The notes below the pieces were generated by a model. It had not been told where the DNA came from, did not search any database, and saw nothing but the letters and a program-made list of their open reading frames with translations. DNA of 5,910 nt. Origin: Pseudomonadota bacterium (lineage in GTDB: Bacteria > Pseudomonadota > Alphaproteobacteria > Acetobacterales > Acetobacteraceae). A program made the translations under genes and the position numbers. How positions within the stretch are numbered: the first letter of the stretch is position 1; every line of letters begins with the position of its first letter. This document shows positions 1-5,410 of this stretch, in pieces. The stretch covers positions 1-5,910 of the forward strand of contig JAKBCB010000250.1 in the NCBI GenBank assembly GCA_021808185.1, read 5' to 3'.

Positions 1-600
<600 letters not shown>

Positions 601-610
601 GGTCCGGGCA

Positions 611-617
611 TCCCTTA
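611..617 (-). promoter_or_regulatory. pcaF ribosome binding site overlapping the pcaJ stop codon
   Basis: The minus strand reads TAAGGGA: the pcaJ stop TAA merges with AAGGGA, 10 bases before the pcaF ATG at 600. The spacing is a little long but acceptable. An out-of-frame ATG directly after it (608-610) opens only a four-codon frame that ends at ATGA over the pcaF start. Confidence 0.6.
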
Positions 618-1277
618 TGGCGCGCGGTGCAACGGGGCGCCGGTGCGCTGCTGAAGCGTCGCGAAGTCCAGTCCCGGCGCCATTTCGCGCAGGACGAAGC
701 CGGCTTGCGTGATGTCGATGACGGCGAGGTTGGTGTAAACGCGCGTCACCGCGCCCGGCGCGGTCAACGGATAGGCGCAGCGTTCCACGAGCCTCGGCTG
801 GCCGTCCTTGGTGGTGTGCTCCATCACCACCCAGACGCGCCGCGCGCCCACGGCGAGGTCCATCGCGCCGCCCACGGCCGGGGCACCGTCCGTGTTCGGC
901 ACGGCCCAGTTCGCGATGTCGCCGTTCGCCGCCACCTCGAATGCGCCGAGCACGCACAGGTCGAGATGGCCGCCGCGGATCATCGAGAAGCTGTCGGCAT
1001 GGTGGAAATAGCTGCCGCCCGGGCGCAGCGTGACATGCTGCTTGCCCGCGTTGATGAGCCAGGGATCGATCTGTCCGGCCTCCGGCGCCGGCCCCATGCC
1101 GAGCAGGCCGTTCTCGGAATGAATGACGACCTCTCGATCGGGCGGGATATGGTCCGCGACCAGCGTCGGCACGCCGATGCCGAGATTGACGTACCAGCCA
1201 TCGGGGATGTCGCGCGCCACACGCGCCGCCATTTGCTGCCGGCCCAGCGGACGAAAGCCAACCATCGCTTCGGACAT
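615..1277 (-). CDS. pcaJ: 3-oxoadipate CoA-transferase subunit B
   Basis: PcaJ is the partner of PcaI and carries the catalytic glutamate that forms the glutamyl-CoA thioester intermediate. The 220-residue protein, of normal length, shows DGWYVNLGIGVPTLVADHIP (26-45), the signature HSENGLLGMGP (53-63) with catalytic Glu55, GGSYFHHADSFSMIRGGHLD (87-106), LGAFEVAANGDIANW (110-124), GAMDLAVGARRVWVVMEHTT (137-156) and CAYPLTAPGAVTRVYTNLAV (167-186). These are all typical of the beta subunit. The start at 1277 is chosen for its ribosome binding site, its position just after the pcaI stop and the family N-terminus; Met5 (1265) is a less likely alternative. It ends with TAA and pcaF begins 14 bases later. 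Acinetobacter's equivalent is catJ. Confidence 0.95.
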   Translation of the reverse strand: MSEAMVGFRPLGRQQMAARVARDIPDGWYVNLGIGVPTLVADHIPPDREVVIHSENGLLGMGPAPEAGQIDPWLINAGKQHVTLRPGGSYFHHADSFSMIRGGHLDLCVLGAFEVAANGDIANWAVPNTDGAPAVGGAMDLAVGARRVWVVMEHTTKDGQPRLVERCAYPLTAPGAVTRVYTNLAVIDITQAGFVLREMAPGLDFATLQQRTGAPLHRAP

Positions 1278-1282
1278 CGCGG

Positions 1283-1288
1283 CTCTCC
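1283..1288 (-). promoter_or_regulatory. pcaJ ribosome binding site (decides the start)
   Basis: GGAGAG lies 5 bases before the ATG at 1277. This matters because the pcaJ frame stays open upstream through all of pcaI to an ATG at 2003, so a longest-frame rule would misplace the start by 242 codons. Confidence 0.7.
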
Positions 1289-1291
1289 GTT

Positions 1292-1972
1292 TCAGCCCTG
1301 GGGGTCGCCGTAGGGGATGTGAACCACCCGATCGACGAAGATGCCGGGCGTCACAACGATCTCCGGATCGATGCCGGGGTCGGCGGCGACATGCTGCGTC
1401 TGCACGACCGTCAGCTTGCCCGCCATCGCCATGATCGGGTTGAAGTTCCGCCCCGATGAGCGGTAGGCGAGGTTGCCCCACCGGTCCGCGCGCCACGCCT
1501 CGACCAGCGCCACGTCGCCGGGCAGAGCGAGTTCCAGCACGCAGGGGCGGCCGTTGTAGTCGCGCACCTCCTTGCCCTGCGCCAGCAGCGTACCCGCCGC
1601 TGTTGCGGTGAAGAACGCGGGCACCCCGGCGCCGGCCGCGCGCAGGCGTTCGGCCAGCGTGCCCTGCGGCACGATCTCCAGCTCGATCCTGCCCGCCTTG
1701 TACAGTTCCTCGAACACCACCGATCCGGCGGAGCGGGGAAACGAGCACACGATCTTGCGCACCCGCCCGAGCAGCATCAGCCGCGCCAGCCCGACCTGCC
1801 CAGTGCCGGCGTTGTTCGCCACCACGGTCAGATCCTTGGCGCCCTGCTCGATCAGTCCCTCGATCAGCGCGTTGGGCTGGCCGACCGCGCCGAAGCCGCC
1901 GACCAGCACGGTCGAGCCATCGGCGACGCCTTCCAGCGCCTCGGCCACCGAACGGACGAATTTGTCGATCAT
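1292..1972 (-). CDS. pcaI: 3-oxoadipate CoA-transferase subunit A
   Basis: PcaI is one of two subunits of succinyl-CoA:3-oxoadipate CoA-transferase (EC 2.8.3.6), which activates 3-oxoadipate before thiolysis. The 226-residue product has the family I CoA-transferase alpha pattern: GGFGAVGQPNALI (25-37), VVANNAGTG (50-58), RKIVCSF (72-78), ELEIVPQGTLAERLRAAGAGVPAFFT (97-122) and, further on, RSSGRNFNPIMAMAGK (171-186). The catalytic Glu is carried by PcaJ. The start at 1972 matches the usual N-terminus, though the ribosome binding site is poor (a G run about 5 bases before ATG). A 90-base spacer with a dyad separates it from catC; pcaJ follows after 14 bases. In Acinetobacter's cat operon the equivalent gene is catI. 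Acetoacetate CoA-transferase subunits are similar, so the substrate is inferred from catC upstream and pcaF downstream. Confidence 0.94.
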   Translation of the reverse strand: MIDKFVRSVAEALEGVADGSTVLVGGFGAVGQPNALIEGLIEQGAKDLTVVANNAGTGQVGLARLMLLGRVRKIVCSFPRSAGSVVFEELYKAGRIELEIVPQGTLAERLRAAGAGVPAFFTATAAGTLLAQGKEVRDYNGRPCVLELALPGDVALVEAWRADRWGNLAYRSSGRNFNPIMAMAGKLTVVQTQHVAADPGIDPEIVVTPGIFVDRVVHIPYGDPQG

Positions 1973-1985
1973 GAGCGCCCCGTCG

Positions 1986-2010
1986 ATCCGGCCGCGCGGG
2001 CATGCCGGAT
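1986..2010 (-). promoter_or_regulatory. Dyad / stem-loop upstream of pcaI
   Basis: A perfect 7-base inverted repeat, ATCCGGC (1986-1992) and GCCGGAT (2004-2010), is separated by 11 bases and ends 13 bases before the pcaI ATG. The size (7-11-7) fits either an RNA hairpin close to the weak pcaI ribosome binding site or a DNA operator. The right arm could instead pair with CCGGC at 2023-2027 (5 bases). I see no convincing sigma-70 promoter in the spacer. Confidence 0.4.
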
Positions 2011-2032
2011 GGCGACAGCCCCCCGGCCTGCC

Positions 2033-2060
2033 ACCATGGGCGCGACTACCGATACCATGG
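2033..2060 (-). repeat. Pair of ACCATGG repeats, 21 bases apart, upstream of pcaI
   Basis: ACCATGG occurs at 2033-2039 and again at 2054-2060. Each contains the palindrome CCATGG, so both strands carry the site, and the 21-base spacing puts them on about the same face of the helix. They fill the part of the catC-pcaI spacer nearest catC. An operator is possible but not shown; 7-base repeats also arise by chance. Confidence 0.3.
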
Positions 2061-2062
2061 CG

Positions 2063-2389
2063 TCAGGTCGTACCAGGGCCGCGCGCCCGTGCCAAGTCCG
2101 CGCCGGTACCCGGCTCGATCGCCGAGGGATGGCGCGCCAGCGGTATCACCGTCATCTCCATGAACGGGAACAGCGGCAGCGACGACAGGATGGAGTGCAG
2201 CTCGTCGTGATCGGCGACATCGAAGATGCTGATGTTCGCGTAGTGCCCGGCGATCCGCCACAGATGCCGCCACGTGCCGGTACGTTGCAGTTCCCGCGCA
2301 CGGGCCTTTTCCTCGGCCTTCAGCCGGTCGAAGCGCTCGGCGTCCACGTCGTGCGGCACGCGCACGTCCATGCGGATACAGTAGAGCAT
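2063..2389 (-). CDS. catC: Muconolactone delta-isomerase
   Basis: CatC moves the double bond of muconolactone to give 3-oxoadipate enol-lactone (EC 5.3.3.4). It is a small ferredoxin-like enzyme that forms large oligomers in characterised homologues. The family pattern is clear: MLYCIRMDV at the start, LKAEEKARARELQR (23-36), the hallmark WRHLWRIAGHYANISIFDV (40-58), ELHSILSSLPLFPFM (63-77) and a closing LARHPSAI (84-91). Family members usually end a few residues after that last motif, at about 92-96 residues; this one has 108, with a Gly/Ala/Arg-rich tail (92-108) that shows no recognisable motif. The ATG at 2389 matches the family N-terminus and has a good ribosome binding site. Ten bases separate it from catB. 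Confidence 0.96.
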   Translation of the reverse strand: MLYCIRMDVRVPHDVDAERFDRLKAEEKARARELQRTGTWRHLWRIAGHYANISIFDVADHDELHSILSSLPLFPFMEMTVIPLARHPSAIEPGTGADLARARGPGTT

Positions 2390-2395
2390 CGTTCT

Positions 2396-2402
2396 CTCCT
2401 CA
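2396..2402 (-). promoter_or_regulatory. catC ribosome binding site overlapping the catB stop codon
   Basis: The minus strand reads TGAGGAG: the catB stop TGA merges with GAGGAG, 6 bases before the catC ATG. It supports the chosen catC start and suggests that catB translation feeds into catC. Confidence 0.75.
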
Positions 2403-3557
2403 GGTGCGGGCGTAACGGCGCAGCTTGTCGCGATCGAGCGTGACCCCGATGCCCGGGCCGTCGGGCAGGTGGACGTGGAAATCGGCGAAGCGCAGCTTCT
2501 CCGTCACCAGGTCGTCGGTCAGGATTTGCGGGCCGAAATGCTCGCAGCCCCAGCCGAGGTCGCGCAGCCCGGCGAAGGCATGCAGATGCGCCGCGGCGCC
2601 GACCGAACTTTCCAGCAGACAGCCGCCATACAGGCCAATCCCGGCGGCTTCGGCGACGGAGGCGACGCGCTGCAAATTCATCAGGCCGCCGTGTTTCACC
2701 AGCTTCAGCGAGACCACATCGGCCGCCGCCGCCTGGGCGACGGACAACATCTCCTGCGGTGAAAACACGCACTCGTCGGCCATCAGCGGCACGGCGGAGC
2801 GGGCGCGCAGGCGGGCCATGCCGGGCACGTTCCAGGCCGGCAGCGGCTGCTCCACGAGGCGTATGCCGAGATCCGCCAGCGTCGGCAGGCAGCGCACCGC
2901 CGTCGTCTCGTCCCACGCCTGGTTGGCATCCACGATCAGGTTGGCGCGCCCTTCCAATGCGGCCGCGAGGCGGCGCAGGCGGGCGAGATCGGCCTGGGGC
3001 GTCAGCGCGCCGATCTTCACCTTGAAGGTGTCGTGCAGCCGGGCGGCGAGCTTGGCCTCGGCTTCCTCGATTTCCTGGGCGACATCGCCGGAGGCGAGCG
3101 TCCACAGCACCGGGAAGCGGTTGCGCACGACACCACCCAGCAGGGCCGCGACCGGCAGGCCGAGCGTGCGGCCGACGGCATCGAACAGCGCCGTCTCCAG
3201 CGCCGCTTTCGCCGCGTTGTTGCGCTTGGCCGCCGCGTCCATCCGCGCGCCGGCAGCCGCGAAGCGGTCCGCGTGTTCGCCGATCAGGGCGGGGGCGAGG
3301 TAGGTGTCGATCGTGGCCTTGATGCCCTCGACGCTTTCCTCGCTCCAGCGCGGGCCGCCGAGTGTTGCCGCCTCGCCGATGCCGGTGACGCCGTTGGCGA
3401 GGCGCAGTTCGACGATGACGTAGCTCTGCGCCGTCACCGAGGTCTGCGAGAGCTTGTGGCGGCGGACGGTCGGCACGTCCACGATCGTTGTCTGGATCGT
3501 GGCGACCGCGAGGTCTCGCCGCAGATCCGCCGGGAGGGTGATCGTGCTGTCGGGCAT
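2400..3557 (-). CDS. catB: Muconate cycloisomerase
   Basis: CatB converts cis,cis-muconate to (+)-muconolactone (EC 5.5.1.1). It belongs to the enolase superfamily and needs a divalent metal, usually Mn. The 385-residue protein shows the N-terminal capping domain (about 18-140, with GIGEAATLGGPRW at 59-71) and the barrel domain. Catalytic residues are complete: the KxK pair Lys179/Lys181 (FKVKIG), metal ligands Asp210 (VDANQAW), Glu236 (VEQP) and Asp261 (MADE), Lys285 (SLKLVKHGG) and Glu339 near the C-terminus. As I recall the Pseudomonas putida enzyme, these align at a constant offset of 12, so the extra length is an N-terminal extension of about 12 residues. The ATG at 3557 has a moderate GGAAG site 7 bases upstream. 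Dipeptide epimerase or chloromuconate cycloisomerase are alternatives within the superfamily; catA upstream and catC downstream settle the role. Confidence 0.96.
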   Translation of the reverse strand: MPDSTITLPADLRRDLAVATIQTTIVDVPTVRRHKLSQTSVTAQSYVIVELRLANGVTGIGEAATLGGPRWSEESVEGIKATIDTYLAPALIGEHADRFAAAGARMDAAAKRNNAAKAALETALFDAVGRTLGLPVAALLGGVVRNRFPVLWTLASGDVAQEIEEAEAKLAARLHDTFKVKIGALTPQADLARLRRLAAALEGRANLIVDANQAWDETTAVRCLPTLADLGIRLVEQPLPAWNVPGMARLRARSAVPLMADECVFSPQEMLSVAQAAAADVVSLKLVKHGGLMNLQRVASVAEAAGIGLYGGCLLESSVGAAAHLHAFAGLRDLGWGCEHFGPQILTDDLVTEKLRFADFHVHLPDGPGIGVTLDRDKLRRYART

Positions 3558-3587
3558 GGTTTGTCTTCCGAGTGGGGCGGGCAGGGG

Positions 3588-3609
3588 CGGGCGGCGCGCA
3601 CGCCGCCCG
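3588..3609 (-). promoter_or_regulatory. Strong intercistronic stem-loop between catA and catB
   Basis: A perfect, all-GC 9-base inverted repeat (arms 3588-3596 and 3601-3609) encloses a 4-base loop that reads UGCG in the transcript, matching the UNCG tetraloop pattern, though with a G-C rather than the favoured C-G closing pair. It sits 31 bases after the catA stop and 30 bases before the catB start. No T run follows on the minus strand, so a full intrinsic terminator is unlikely. A 3' end-protecting, processing or partial-attenuation role is inferred. Confidence 0.55.
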
Positions 3610-3615
3610 TTCGTT

Positions 3616-3637
3616 CACCGCCAGGGCTGCCTGGGTG
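3616..3637 (-). promoter_or_regulatory. Small imperfect stem-loop just after the catA stop
   Basis: The 5-base arms CCAGG (3621-3625) and CCTGG (3630-3634) pair across a 4-base loop. They are extended by CAC (3616-3618) with GTG (3635-3637) across a 2-base bulge. It starts 3 bases beyond the catA stop and precedes a stronger hairpin. It is weak alone and could be chance in GC-rich DNA. Confidence 0.3.
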
Positions 3638-3640
3638 CGC

Positions 3641-4570
3641 TCAGTCGGCCGGGGCGTGTTCGCGGATCACGTCCGGGTTCGGGCCGGCTTCGGTTTCGGC
3701 GTGCAGCACGAAATCGAAGGTGATTTCGGCGTAGGGTGCGTTCAGGCCGCGCGCGTGGATCGCCGCCGCGTCCGTCACGTGCCGTACCGGTGGGATCAGC
3801 CCATCGCGCGTGGCGAAGGCGAAGTCGTCGTGCAGATAGGCGTCGCCGTCGATGTTGATCTGCGTCGTCAGCTTCCGGTAGCCGGCGGCCGAGACGAAGA
3901 AGTGGATGTGCGCGGGGCGGTGGCCGTGCCGGCCGAGCTGGTCGAGCAGTTCCTGGGTCGGCCCCTCCGGCGGGCAGGCATATCCGGCCGGCAGCAGCGA
4001 GCGGAAGCGATAGCGCCCGTCGGCGTCGGTCTCGATGCGGCGGCGCAGATTGTATTTCGGCTGCGACGGATCGAAGAACGAATAGCCGCCGAGCGTGTTT
4101 GCGTGCCACACATCGACCACAGCGCCGGCCAGCGGCTTGCCGTTCACGTCGCGCACCTGGCCATCCATGAACAGCACCTCGCCCTGTTCGCTGCCGTCGT
4201 CGAGCCGCGCCTCGCCCTTCGACATTGGCGCGCCGGCGACATAGAGCGGACCCTCGACCGTGCGCGGCGTGCCGCCCGCGATCCCGGCCTGCGCCTCGGC
4301 GCGATCCATTCGCATGTCGAGGAAGCTCTCCAGGCCGATGCCCGGCACCAGCAATGCCGTCTCGCGCGCCTGGCCGAGGCGGGTGAGATAGCTCACGGCG
4401 CTCCAGAACTCGTCGGGCTGCACATCGAAGTCCTCGATGGTGCGGAACAGGTCGCCGAGAACCCGGTGCACGATGCGCTTCAGCCGCACGTTGCCGGCGC
4501 CGTTGTCCAGACCGCTGACCTTCATCAGCAGGTCTTTCACGTCCTTGGTGTCCATCAGATTGTCGCTCAT
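3641..4570 (-). CDS. catA: Catechol 1,2-dioxygenase
   Basis: CatA is the non-haem Fe(III) intradiol dioxygenase that cleaves catechol to cis,cis-muconate (EC 1.13.11.1), the ring-opening step. The protein has 309 residues, the usual size. An N-terminal helical dimerisation region (about 1-105) contains LLVPGIGLE (73-81), typical of catechol-type enzymes. GPLYVAGAP (107-115) opens the catalytic beta domain. The four iron ligands are all present: Tyr163 in WHANTLGGYSFFDP, Tyr197 in LPAGYACPPEGPTQ, and His221 and His223 in RPAHIHFF, with Arg218 just before them. The start at 4570 has a strong ribosome binding site 7 bases upstream. catA is set apart from benD by 50 bases and from catB by 83 bases, both with hairpins, unlike the tight junctions elsewhere. 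Chlorocatechol or hydroxyquinol dioxygenases share the fold, but the neighbours fit plain catechol cleavage. Confidence 0.97.
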   Translation of the reverse strand: MSDNLMDTKDVKDLLMKVSGLDNGAGNVRLKRIVHRVLGDLFRTIEDFDVQPDEFWSAVSYLTRLGQARETALLVPGIGLESFLDMRMDRAEAQAGIAGGTPRTVEGPLYVAGAPMSKGEARLDDGSEQGEVLFMDGQVRDVNGKPLAGAVVDVWHANTLGGYSFFDPSQPKYNLRRRIETDADGRYRFRSLLPAGYACPPEGPTQELLDQLGRHGHRPAHIHFFVSAAGYRKLTTQINIDGDAYLHDDFAFATRDGLIPPVRHVTDAAAIHARGLNAPYAEITFDFVLHAETEAGPNPDVIREHAPAD

Positions 4571-4577
4571 CGTGTCT

Positions 4578-4583
4578 TCCTCC
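4578..4583 (-). promoter_or_regulatory. catA ribosome binding site
   Basis: GGAGGA lies 7 bases before the catA ATG. It is the closest match to the consensus anti-anti-SD sequence among the junctions in this window, suggesting strong independent translation initiation of catA. Confidence 0.75.
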
Positions 4584-4593
4584 GTTTGGATTT

Positions 4594-4612
4594 TGCCGGA
4601 CGCGGTCCGGCA
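4594..4612 (-). promoter_or_regulatory. Intercistronic stem-loop between benD and catA
   Basis: A perfect inverted repeat has 8-base arms at 4594-4601 and 4605-4612 and a 3-base loop. It begins 8 bases after the benD stop and ends 23 bases before the catA ATG. On the transcribed strand it is followed by AAAA, not a T run, so it is not a standard intrinsic terminator for the operon. It could be an mRNA-stabilising or processing hairpin, or a DNA dyad bound by a regulator; the sequence alone does not decide. Confidence 0.5.
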
Positions 4613-4620
4613 CCGTTGGG

Positions 4621-5400
4621 TCAGCCGAGATCACCGCCCGCGACGGGCAGGGTGACGCCGGTGATGTACGAAGCCTCGTCCGAGGCCAGGAACAGGATCG
4701 CCGCCGCCTGTTCTTCGGTCGTGCCGTAGCGTTTCAGCAGGCTGGAGGAGACGGTCTGCTCCACCACCTGTTGCATCCAGATGTCCTCGTCCGCGCTGCG
4801 CGGGGCGGTGTTGCGCGGCACCCGGCGCGGCGGTGCCTGCGTGCCGCCCGGCGCCACGCCGCAGACGCGGATGCCGTGTTCCGCGTATTCCATGGCCAAC
4901 GAGGCGGTGATGGCGTTCACGCCGCCCTTGGCCGCTGAATACGGCACGCGGTTGATGCCGCGCGTGGCCACGGAGGACACGTTGACGATGACGCCGCCGT
5001 CCCGCGCCAGCATCGCCGGCAGCACGGCGCGACAGCACCACAGCGTGGGAAACAGCGAGCGGCGGATTTCCGCTTCGATCTGCGCTTCCTCGTACTGCGC
5101 GAAGGGCTTTGCCCAGATCGTGCCGCCGACATTGTTCACCAGGATGTCGATGCCGCCGAAGCGTGCCCGCGCCTGCGCCACCGCGTCCGAGGCACCGGCG
5201 AAGGTCTCCAGGTCGGCGATGACCGCCATGGCCTCGCCACCGGCCTGCCGCCGAACGTCCTCGACGAGGTCGGAGCGGTCCACCAGGGCGACGCGCGCGC
5301 CCTCACTCGCCATCCGCAGCGCCACGTCGCGCCCGATCCCTTGCGCCGCGCCTGTCACCAGCGCGGATTTGCCGGCGAAGCGGCCTGGATACGTGTTCAT
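4621..5400 (-). CDS. benD: 1,6-dihydroxycyclohexa-2,4-diene-1-carboxylate dehydrogenase (benzoate diol dehydrogenase)
   Basis: BenD oxidises and decarboxylates the cis-diol made by benzoate dioxygenase, giving catechol, CO2 and NADH (EC 1.3.1.25). The 259-residue length is normal for this classical short-chain dehydrogenase family. The cofactor motif TGAAQGIG is at residues 16-23. Asp41 after the second strand (VALVDRS) predicts NAD rather than NADP. NNVGG is at 89-93, the catalytic Ser at 142 or 143 (NVSS), and the YSAAK catalytic pair is Tyr154 and Lys158. Stretches typical of BenD rather than general SDRs are TIWAKPF (94-100), RRSLFPTLWCC (113-123), ATRGINRVPY (145-154), APPRRVPRN (189-197) and the end SYITGVTLPVAGGDLG. 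The ATG at 5400 has a good ribosome binding site and begins a normal N-terminus. Only 7 bases separate it from benC, so the two are surely cotranscribed. A related toluate diol dehydrogenase (XylL) is the main alternative; the catA-catB-catC context favours benzoate. Confidence 0.96.
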   Translation of the reverse strand: MNTYPGRFAGKSALVTGAAQGIGRDVALRMASEGARVALVDRSDLVEDVRRQAGGEAMAVIADLETFAGASDAVAQARARFGGIDILVNNVGGTIWAKPFAQYEEAQIEAEIRRSLFPTLWCCRAVLPAMLARDGGVIVNVSSVATRGINRVPYSAAKGGVNAITASLAMEYAEHGIRVCGVAPGGTQAPPRRVPRNTAPRSADEDIWMQQVVEQTVSSSLLKRYGTTEEQAAAILFLASDEASYITGVTLPVAGGDLG

Positions 5401-5405
5401 CGCCG

Positions 5406-5410
5406 CCTCA
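5406..5410 (-). promoter_or_regulatory. benD ribosome binding site overlapping the benC stop codon
   Basis: On the minus strand the benC stop TGA runs directly into GAGG (TGAGG), which sits 5 bases before the benD ATG. The stop codon is part of the Shine-Dalgarno sequence, an arrangement that suggests translational coupling of benC and benD. Confidence 0.7.

Noticed and set aside
615..2003. A 462-codon minus-strand frame that reads through all of pcaI in another frame and into pcaJ
   Set aside because: Only the last 220 codons match a protein family (PcaJ). The first 242 codons look like low-complexity Arg/Gly-rich shadow, while pcaI in its own frame is a clear CoA-transferase subunit. The ribosome binding site at 1283-1288 fixes the pcaJ start at 1277.
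1973..2062. A frameshifted or decayed pcaD remnant between catC and pcaI
   Set aside because: The gap is only 90 bases and no frame in it resembles an alpha/beta hydrolase fragment.
3588..3609. Intrinsic terminator at the catA-catB hairpin
   Set aside because: The stem is strong but no T run follows on the transcribed strand, and catBC continue in the same direction, so complete termination here is not supported.
2320..3618. A 432-codon minus-strand frame overlapping catB in another frame
   Set aside because: The translation is Arg/Gly/Pro-rich shadow sequence, and catB in its own frame explains the region.
2425..3734. Long plus-strand frames (292 and 233 codons) antisense to catB
   Set aside because: They are opposite a complete CatB with all catalytic residues and their translations resemble no family; they are composition artefacts.
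3572..4729. A 385-codon plus-strand frame antisense to catA
   Set aside because: It lies opposite a well-supported gene, has no recognisable motif and has the Arg/Ala/Val-rich composition expected from the opposite strand of GC-rich coding DNA.
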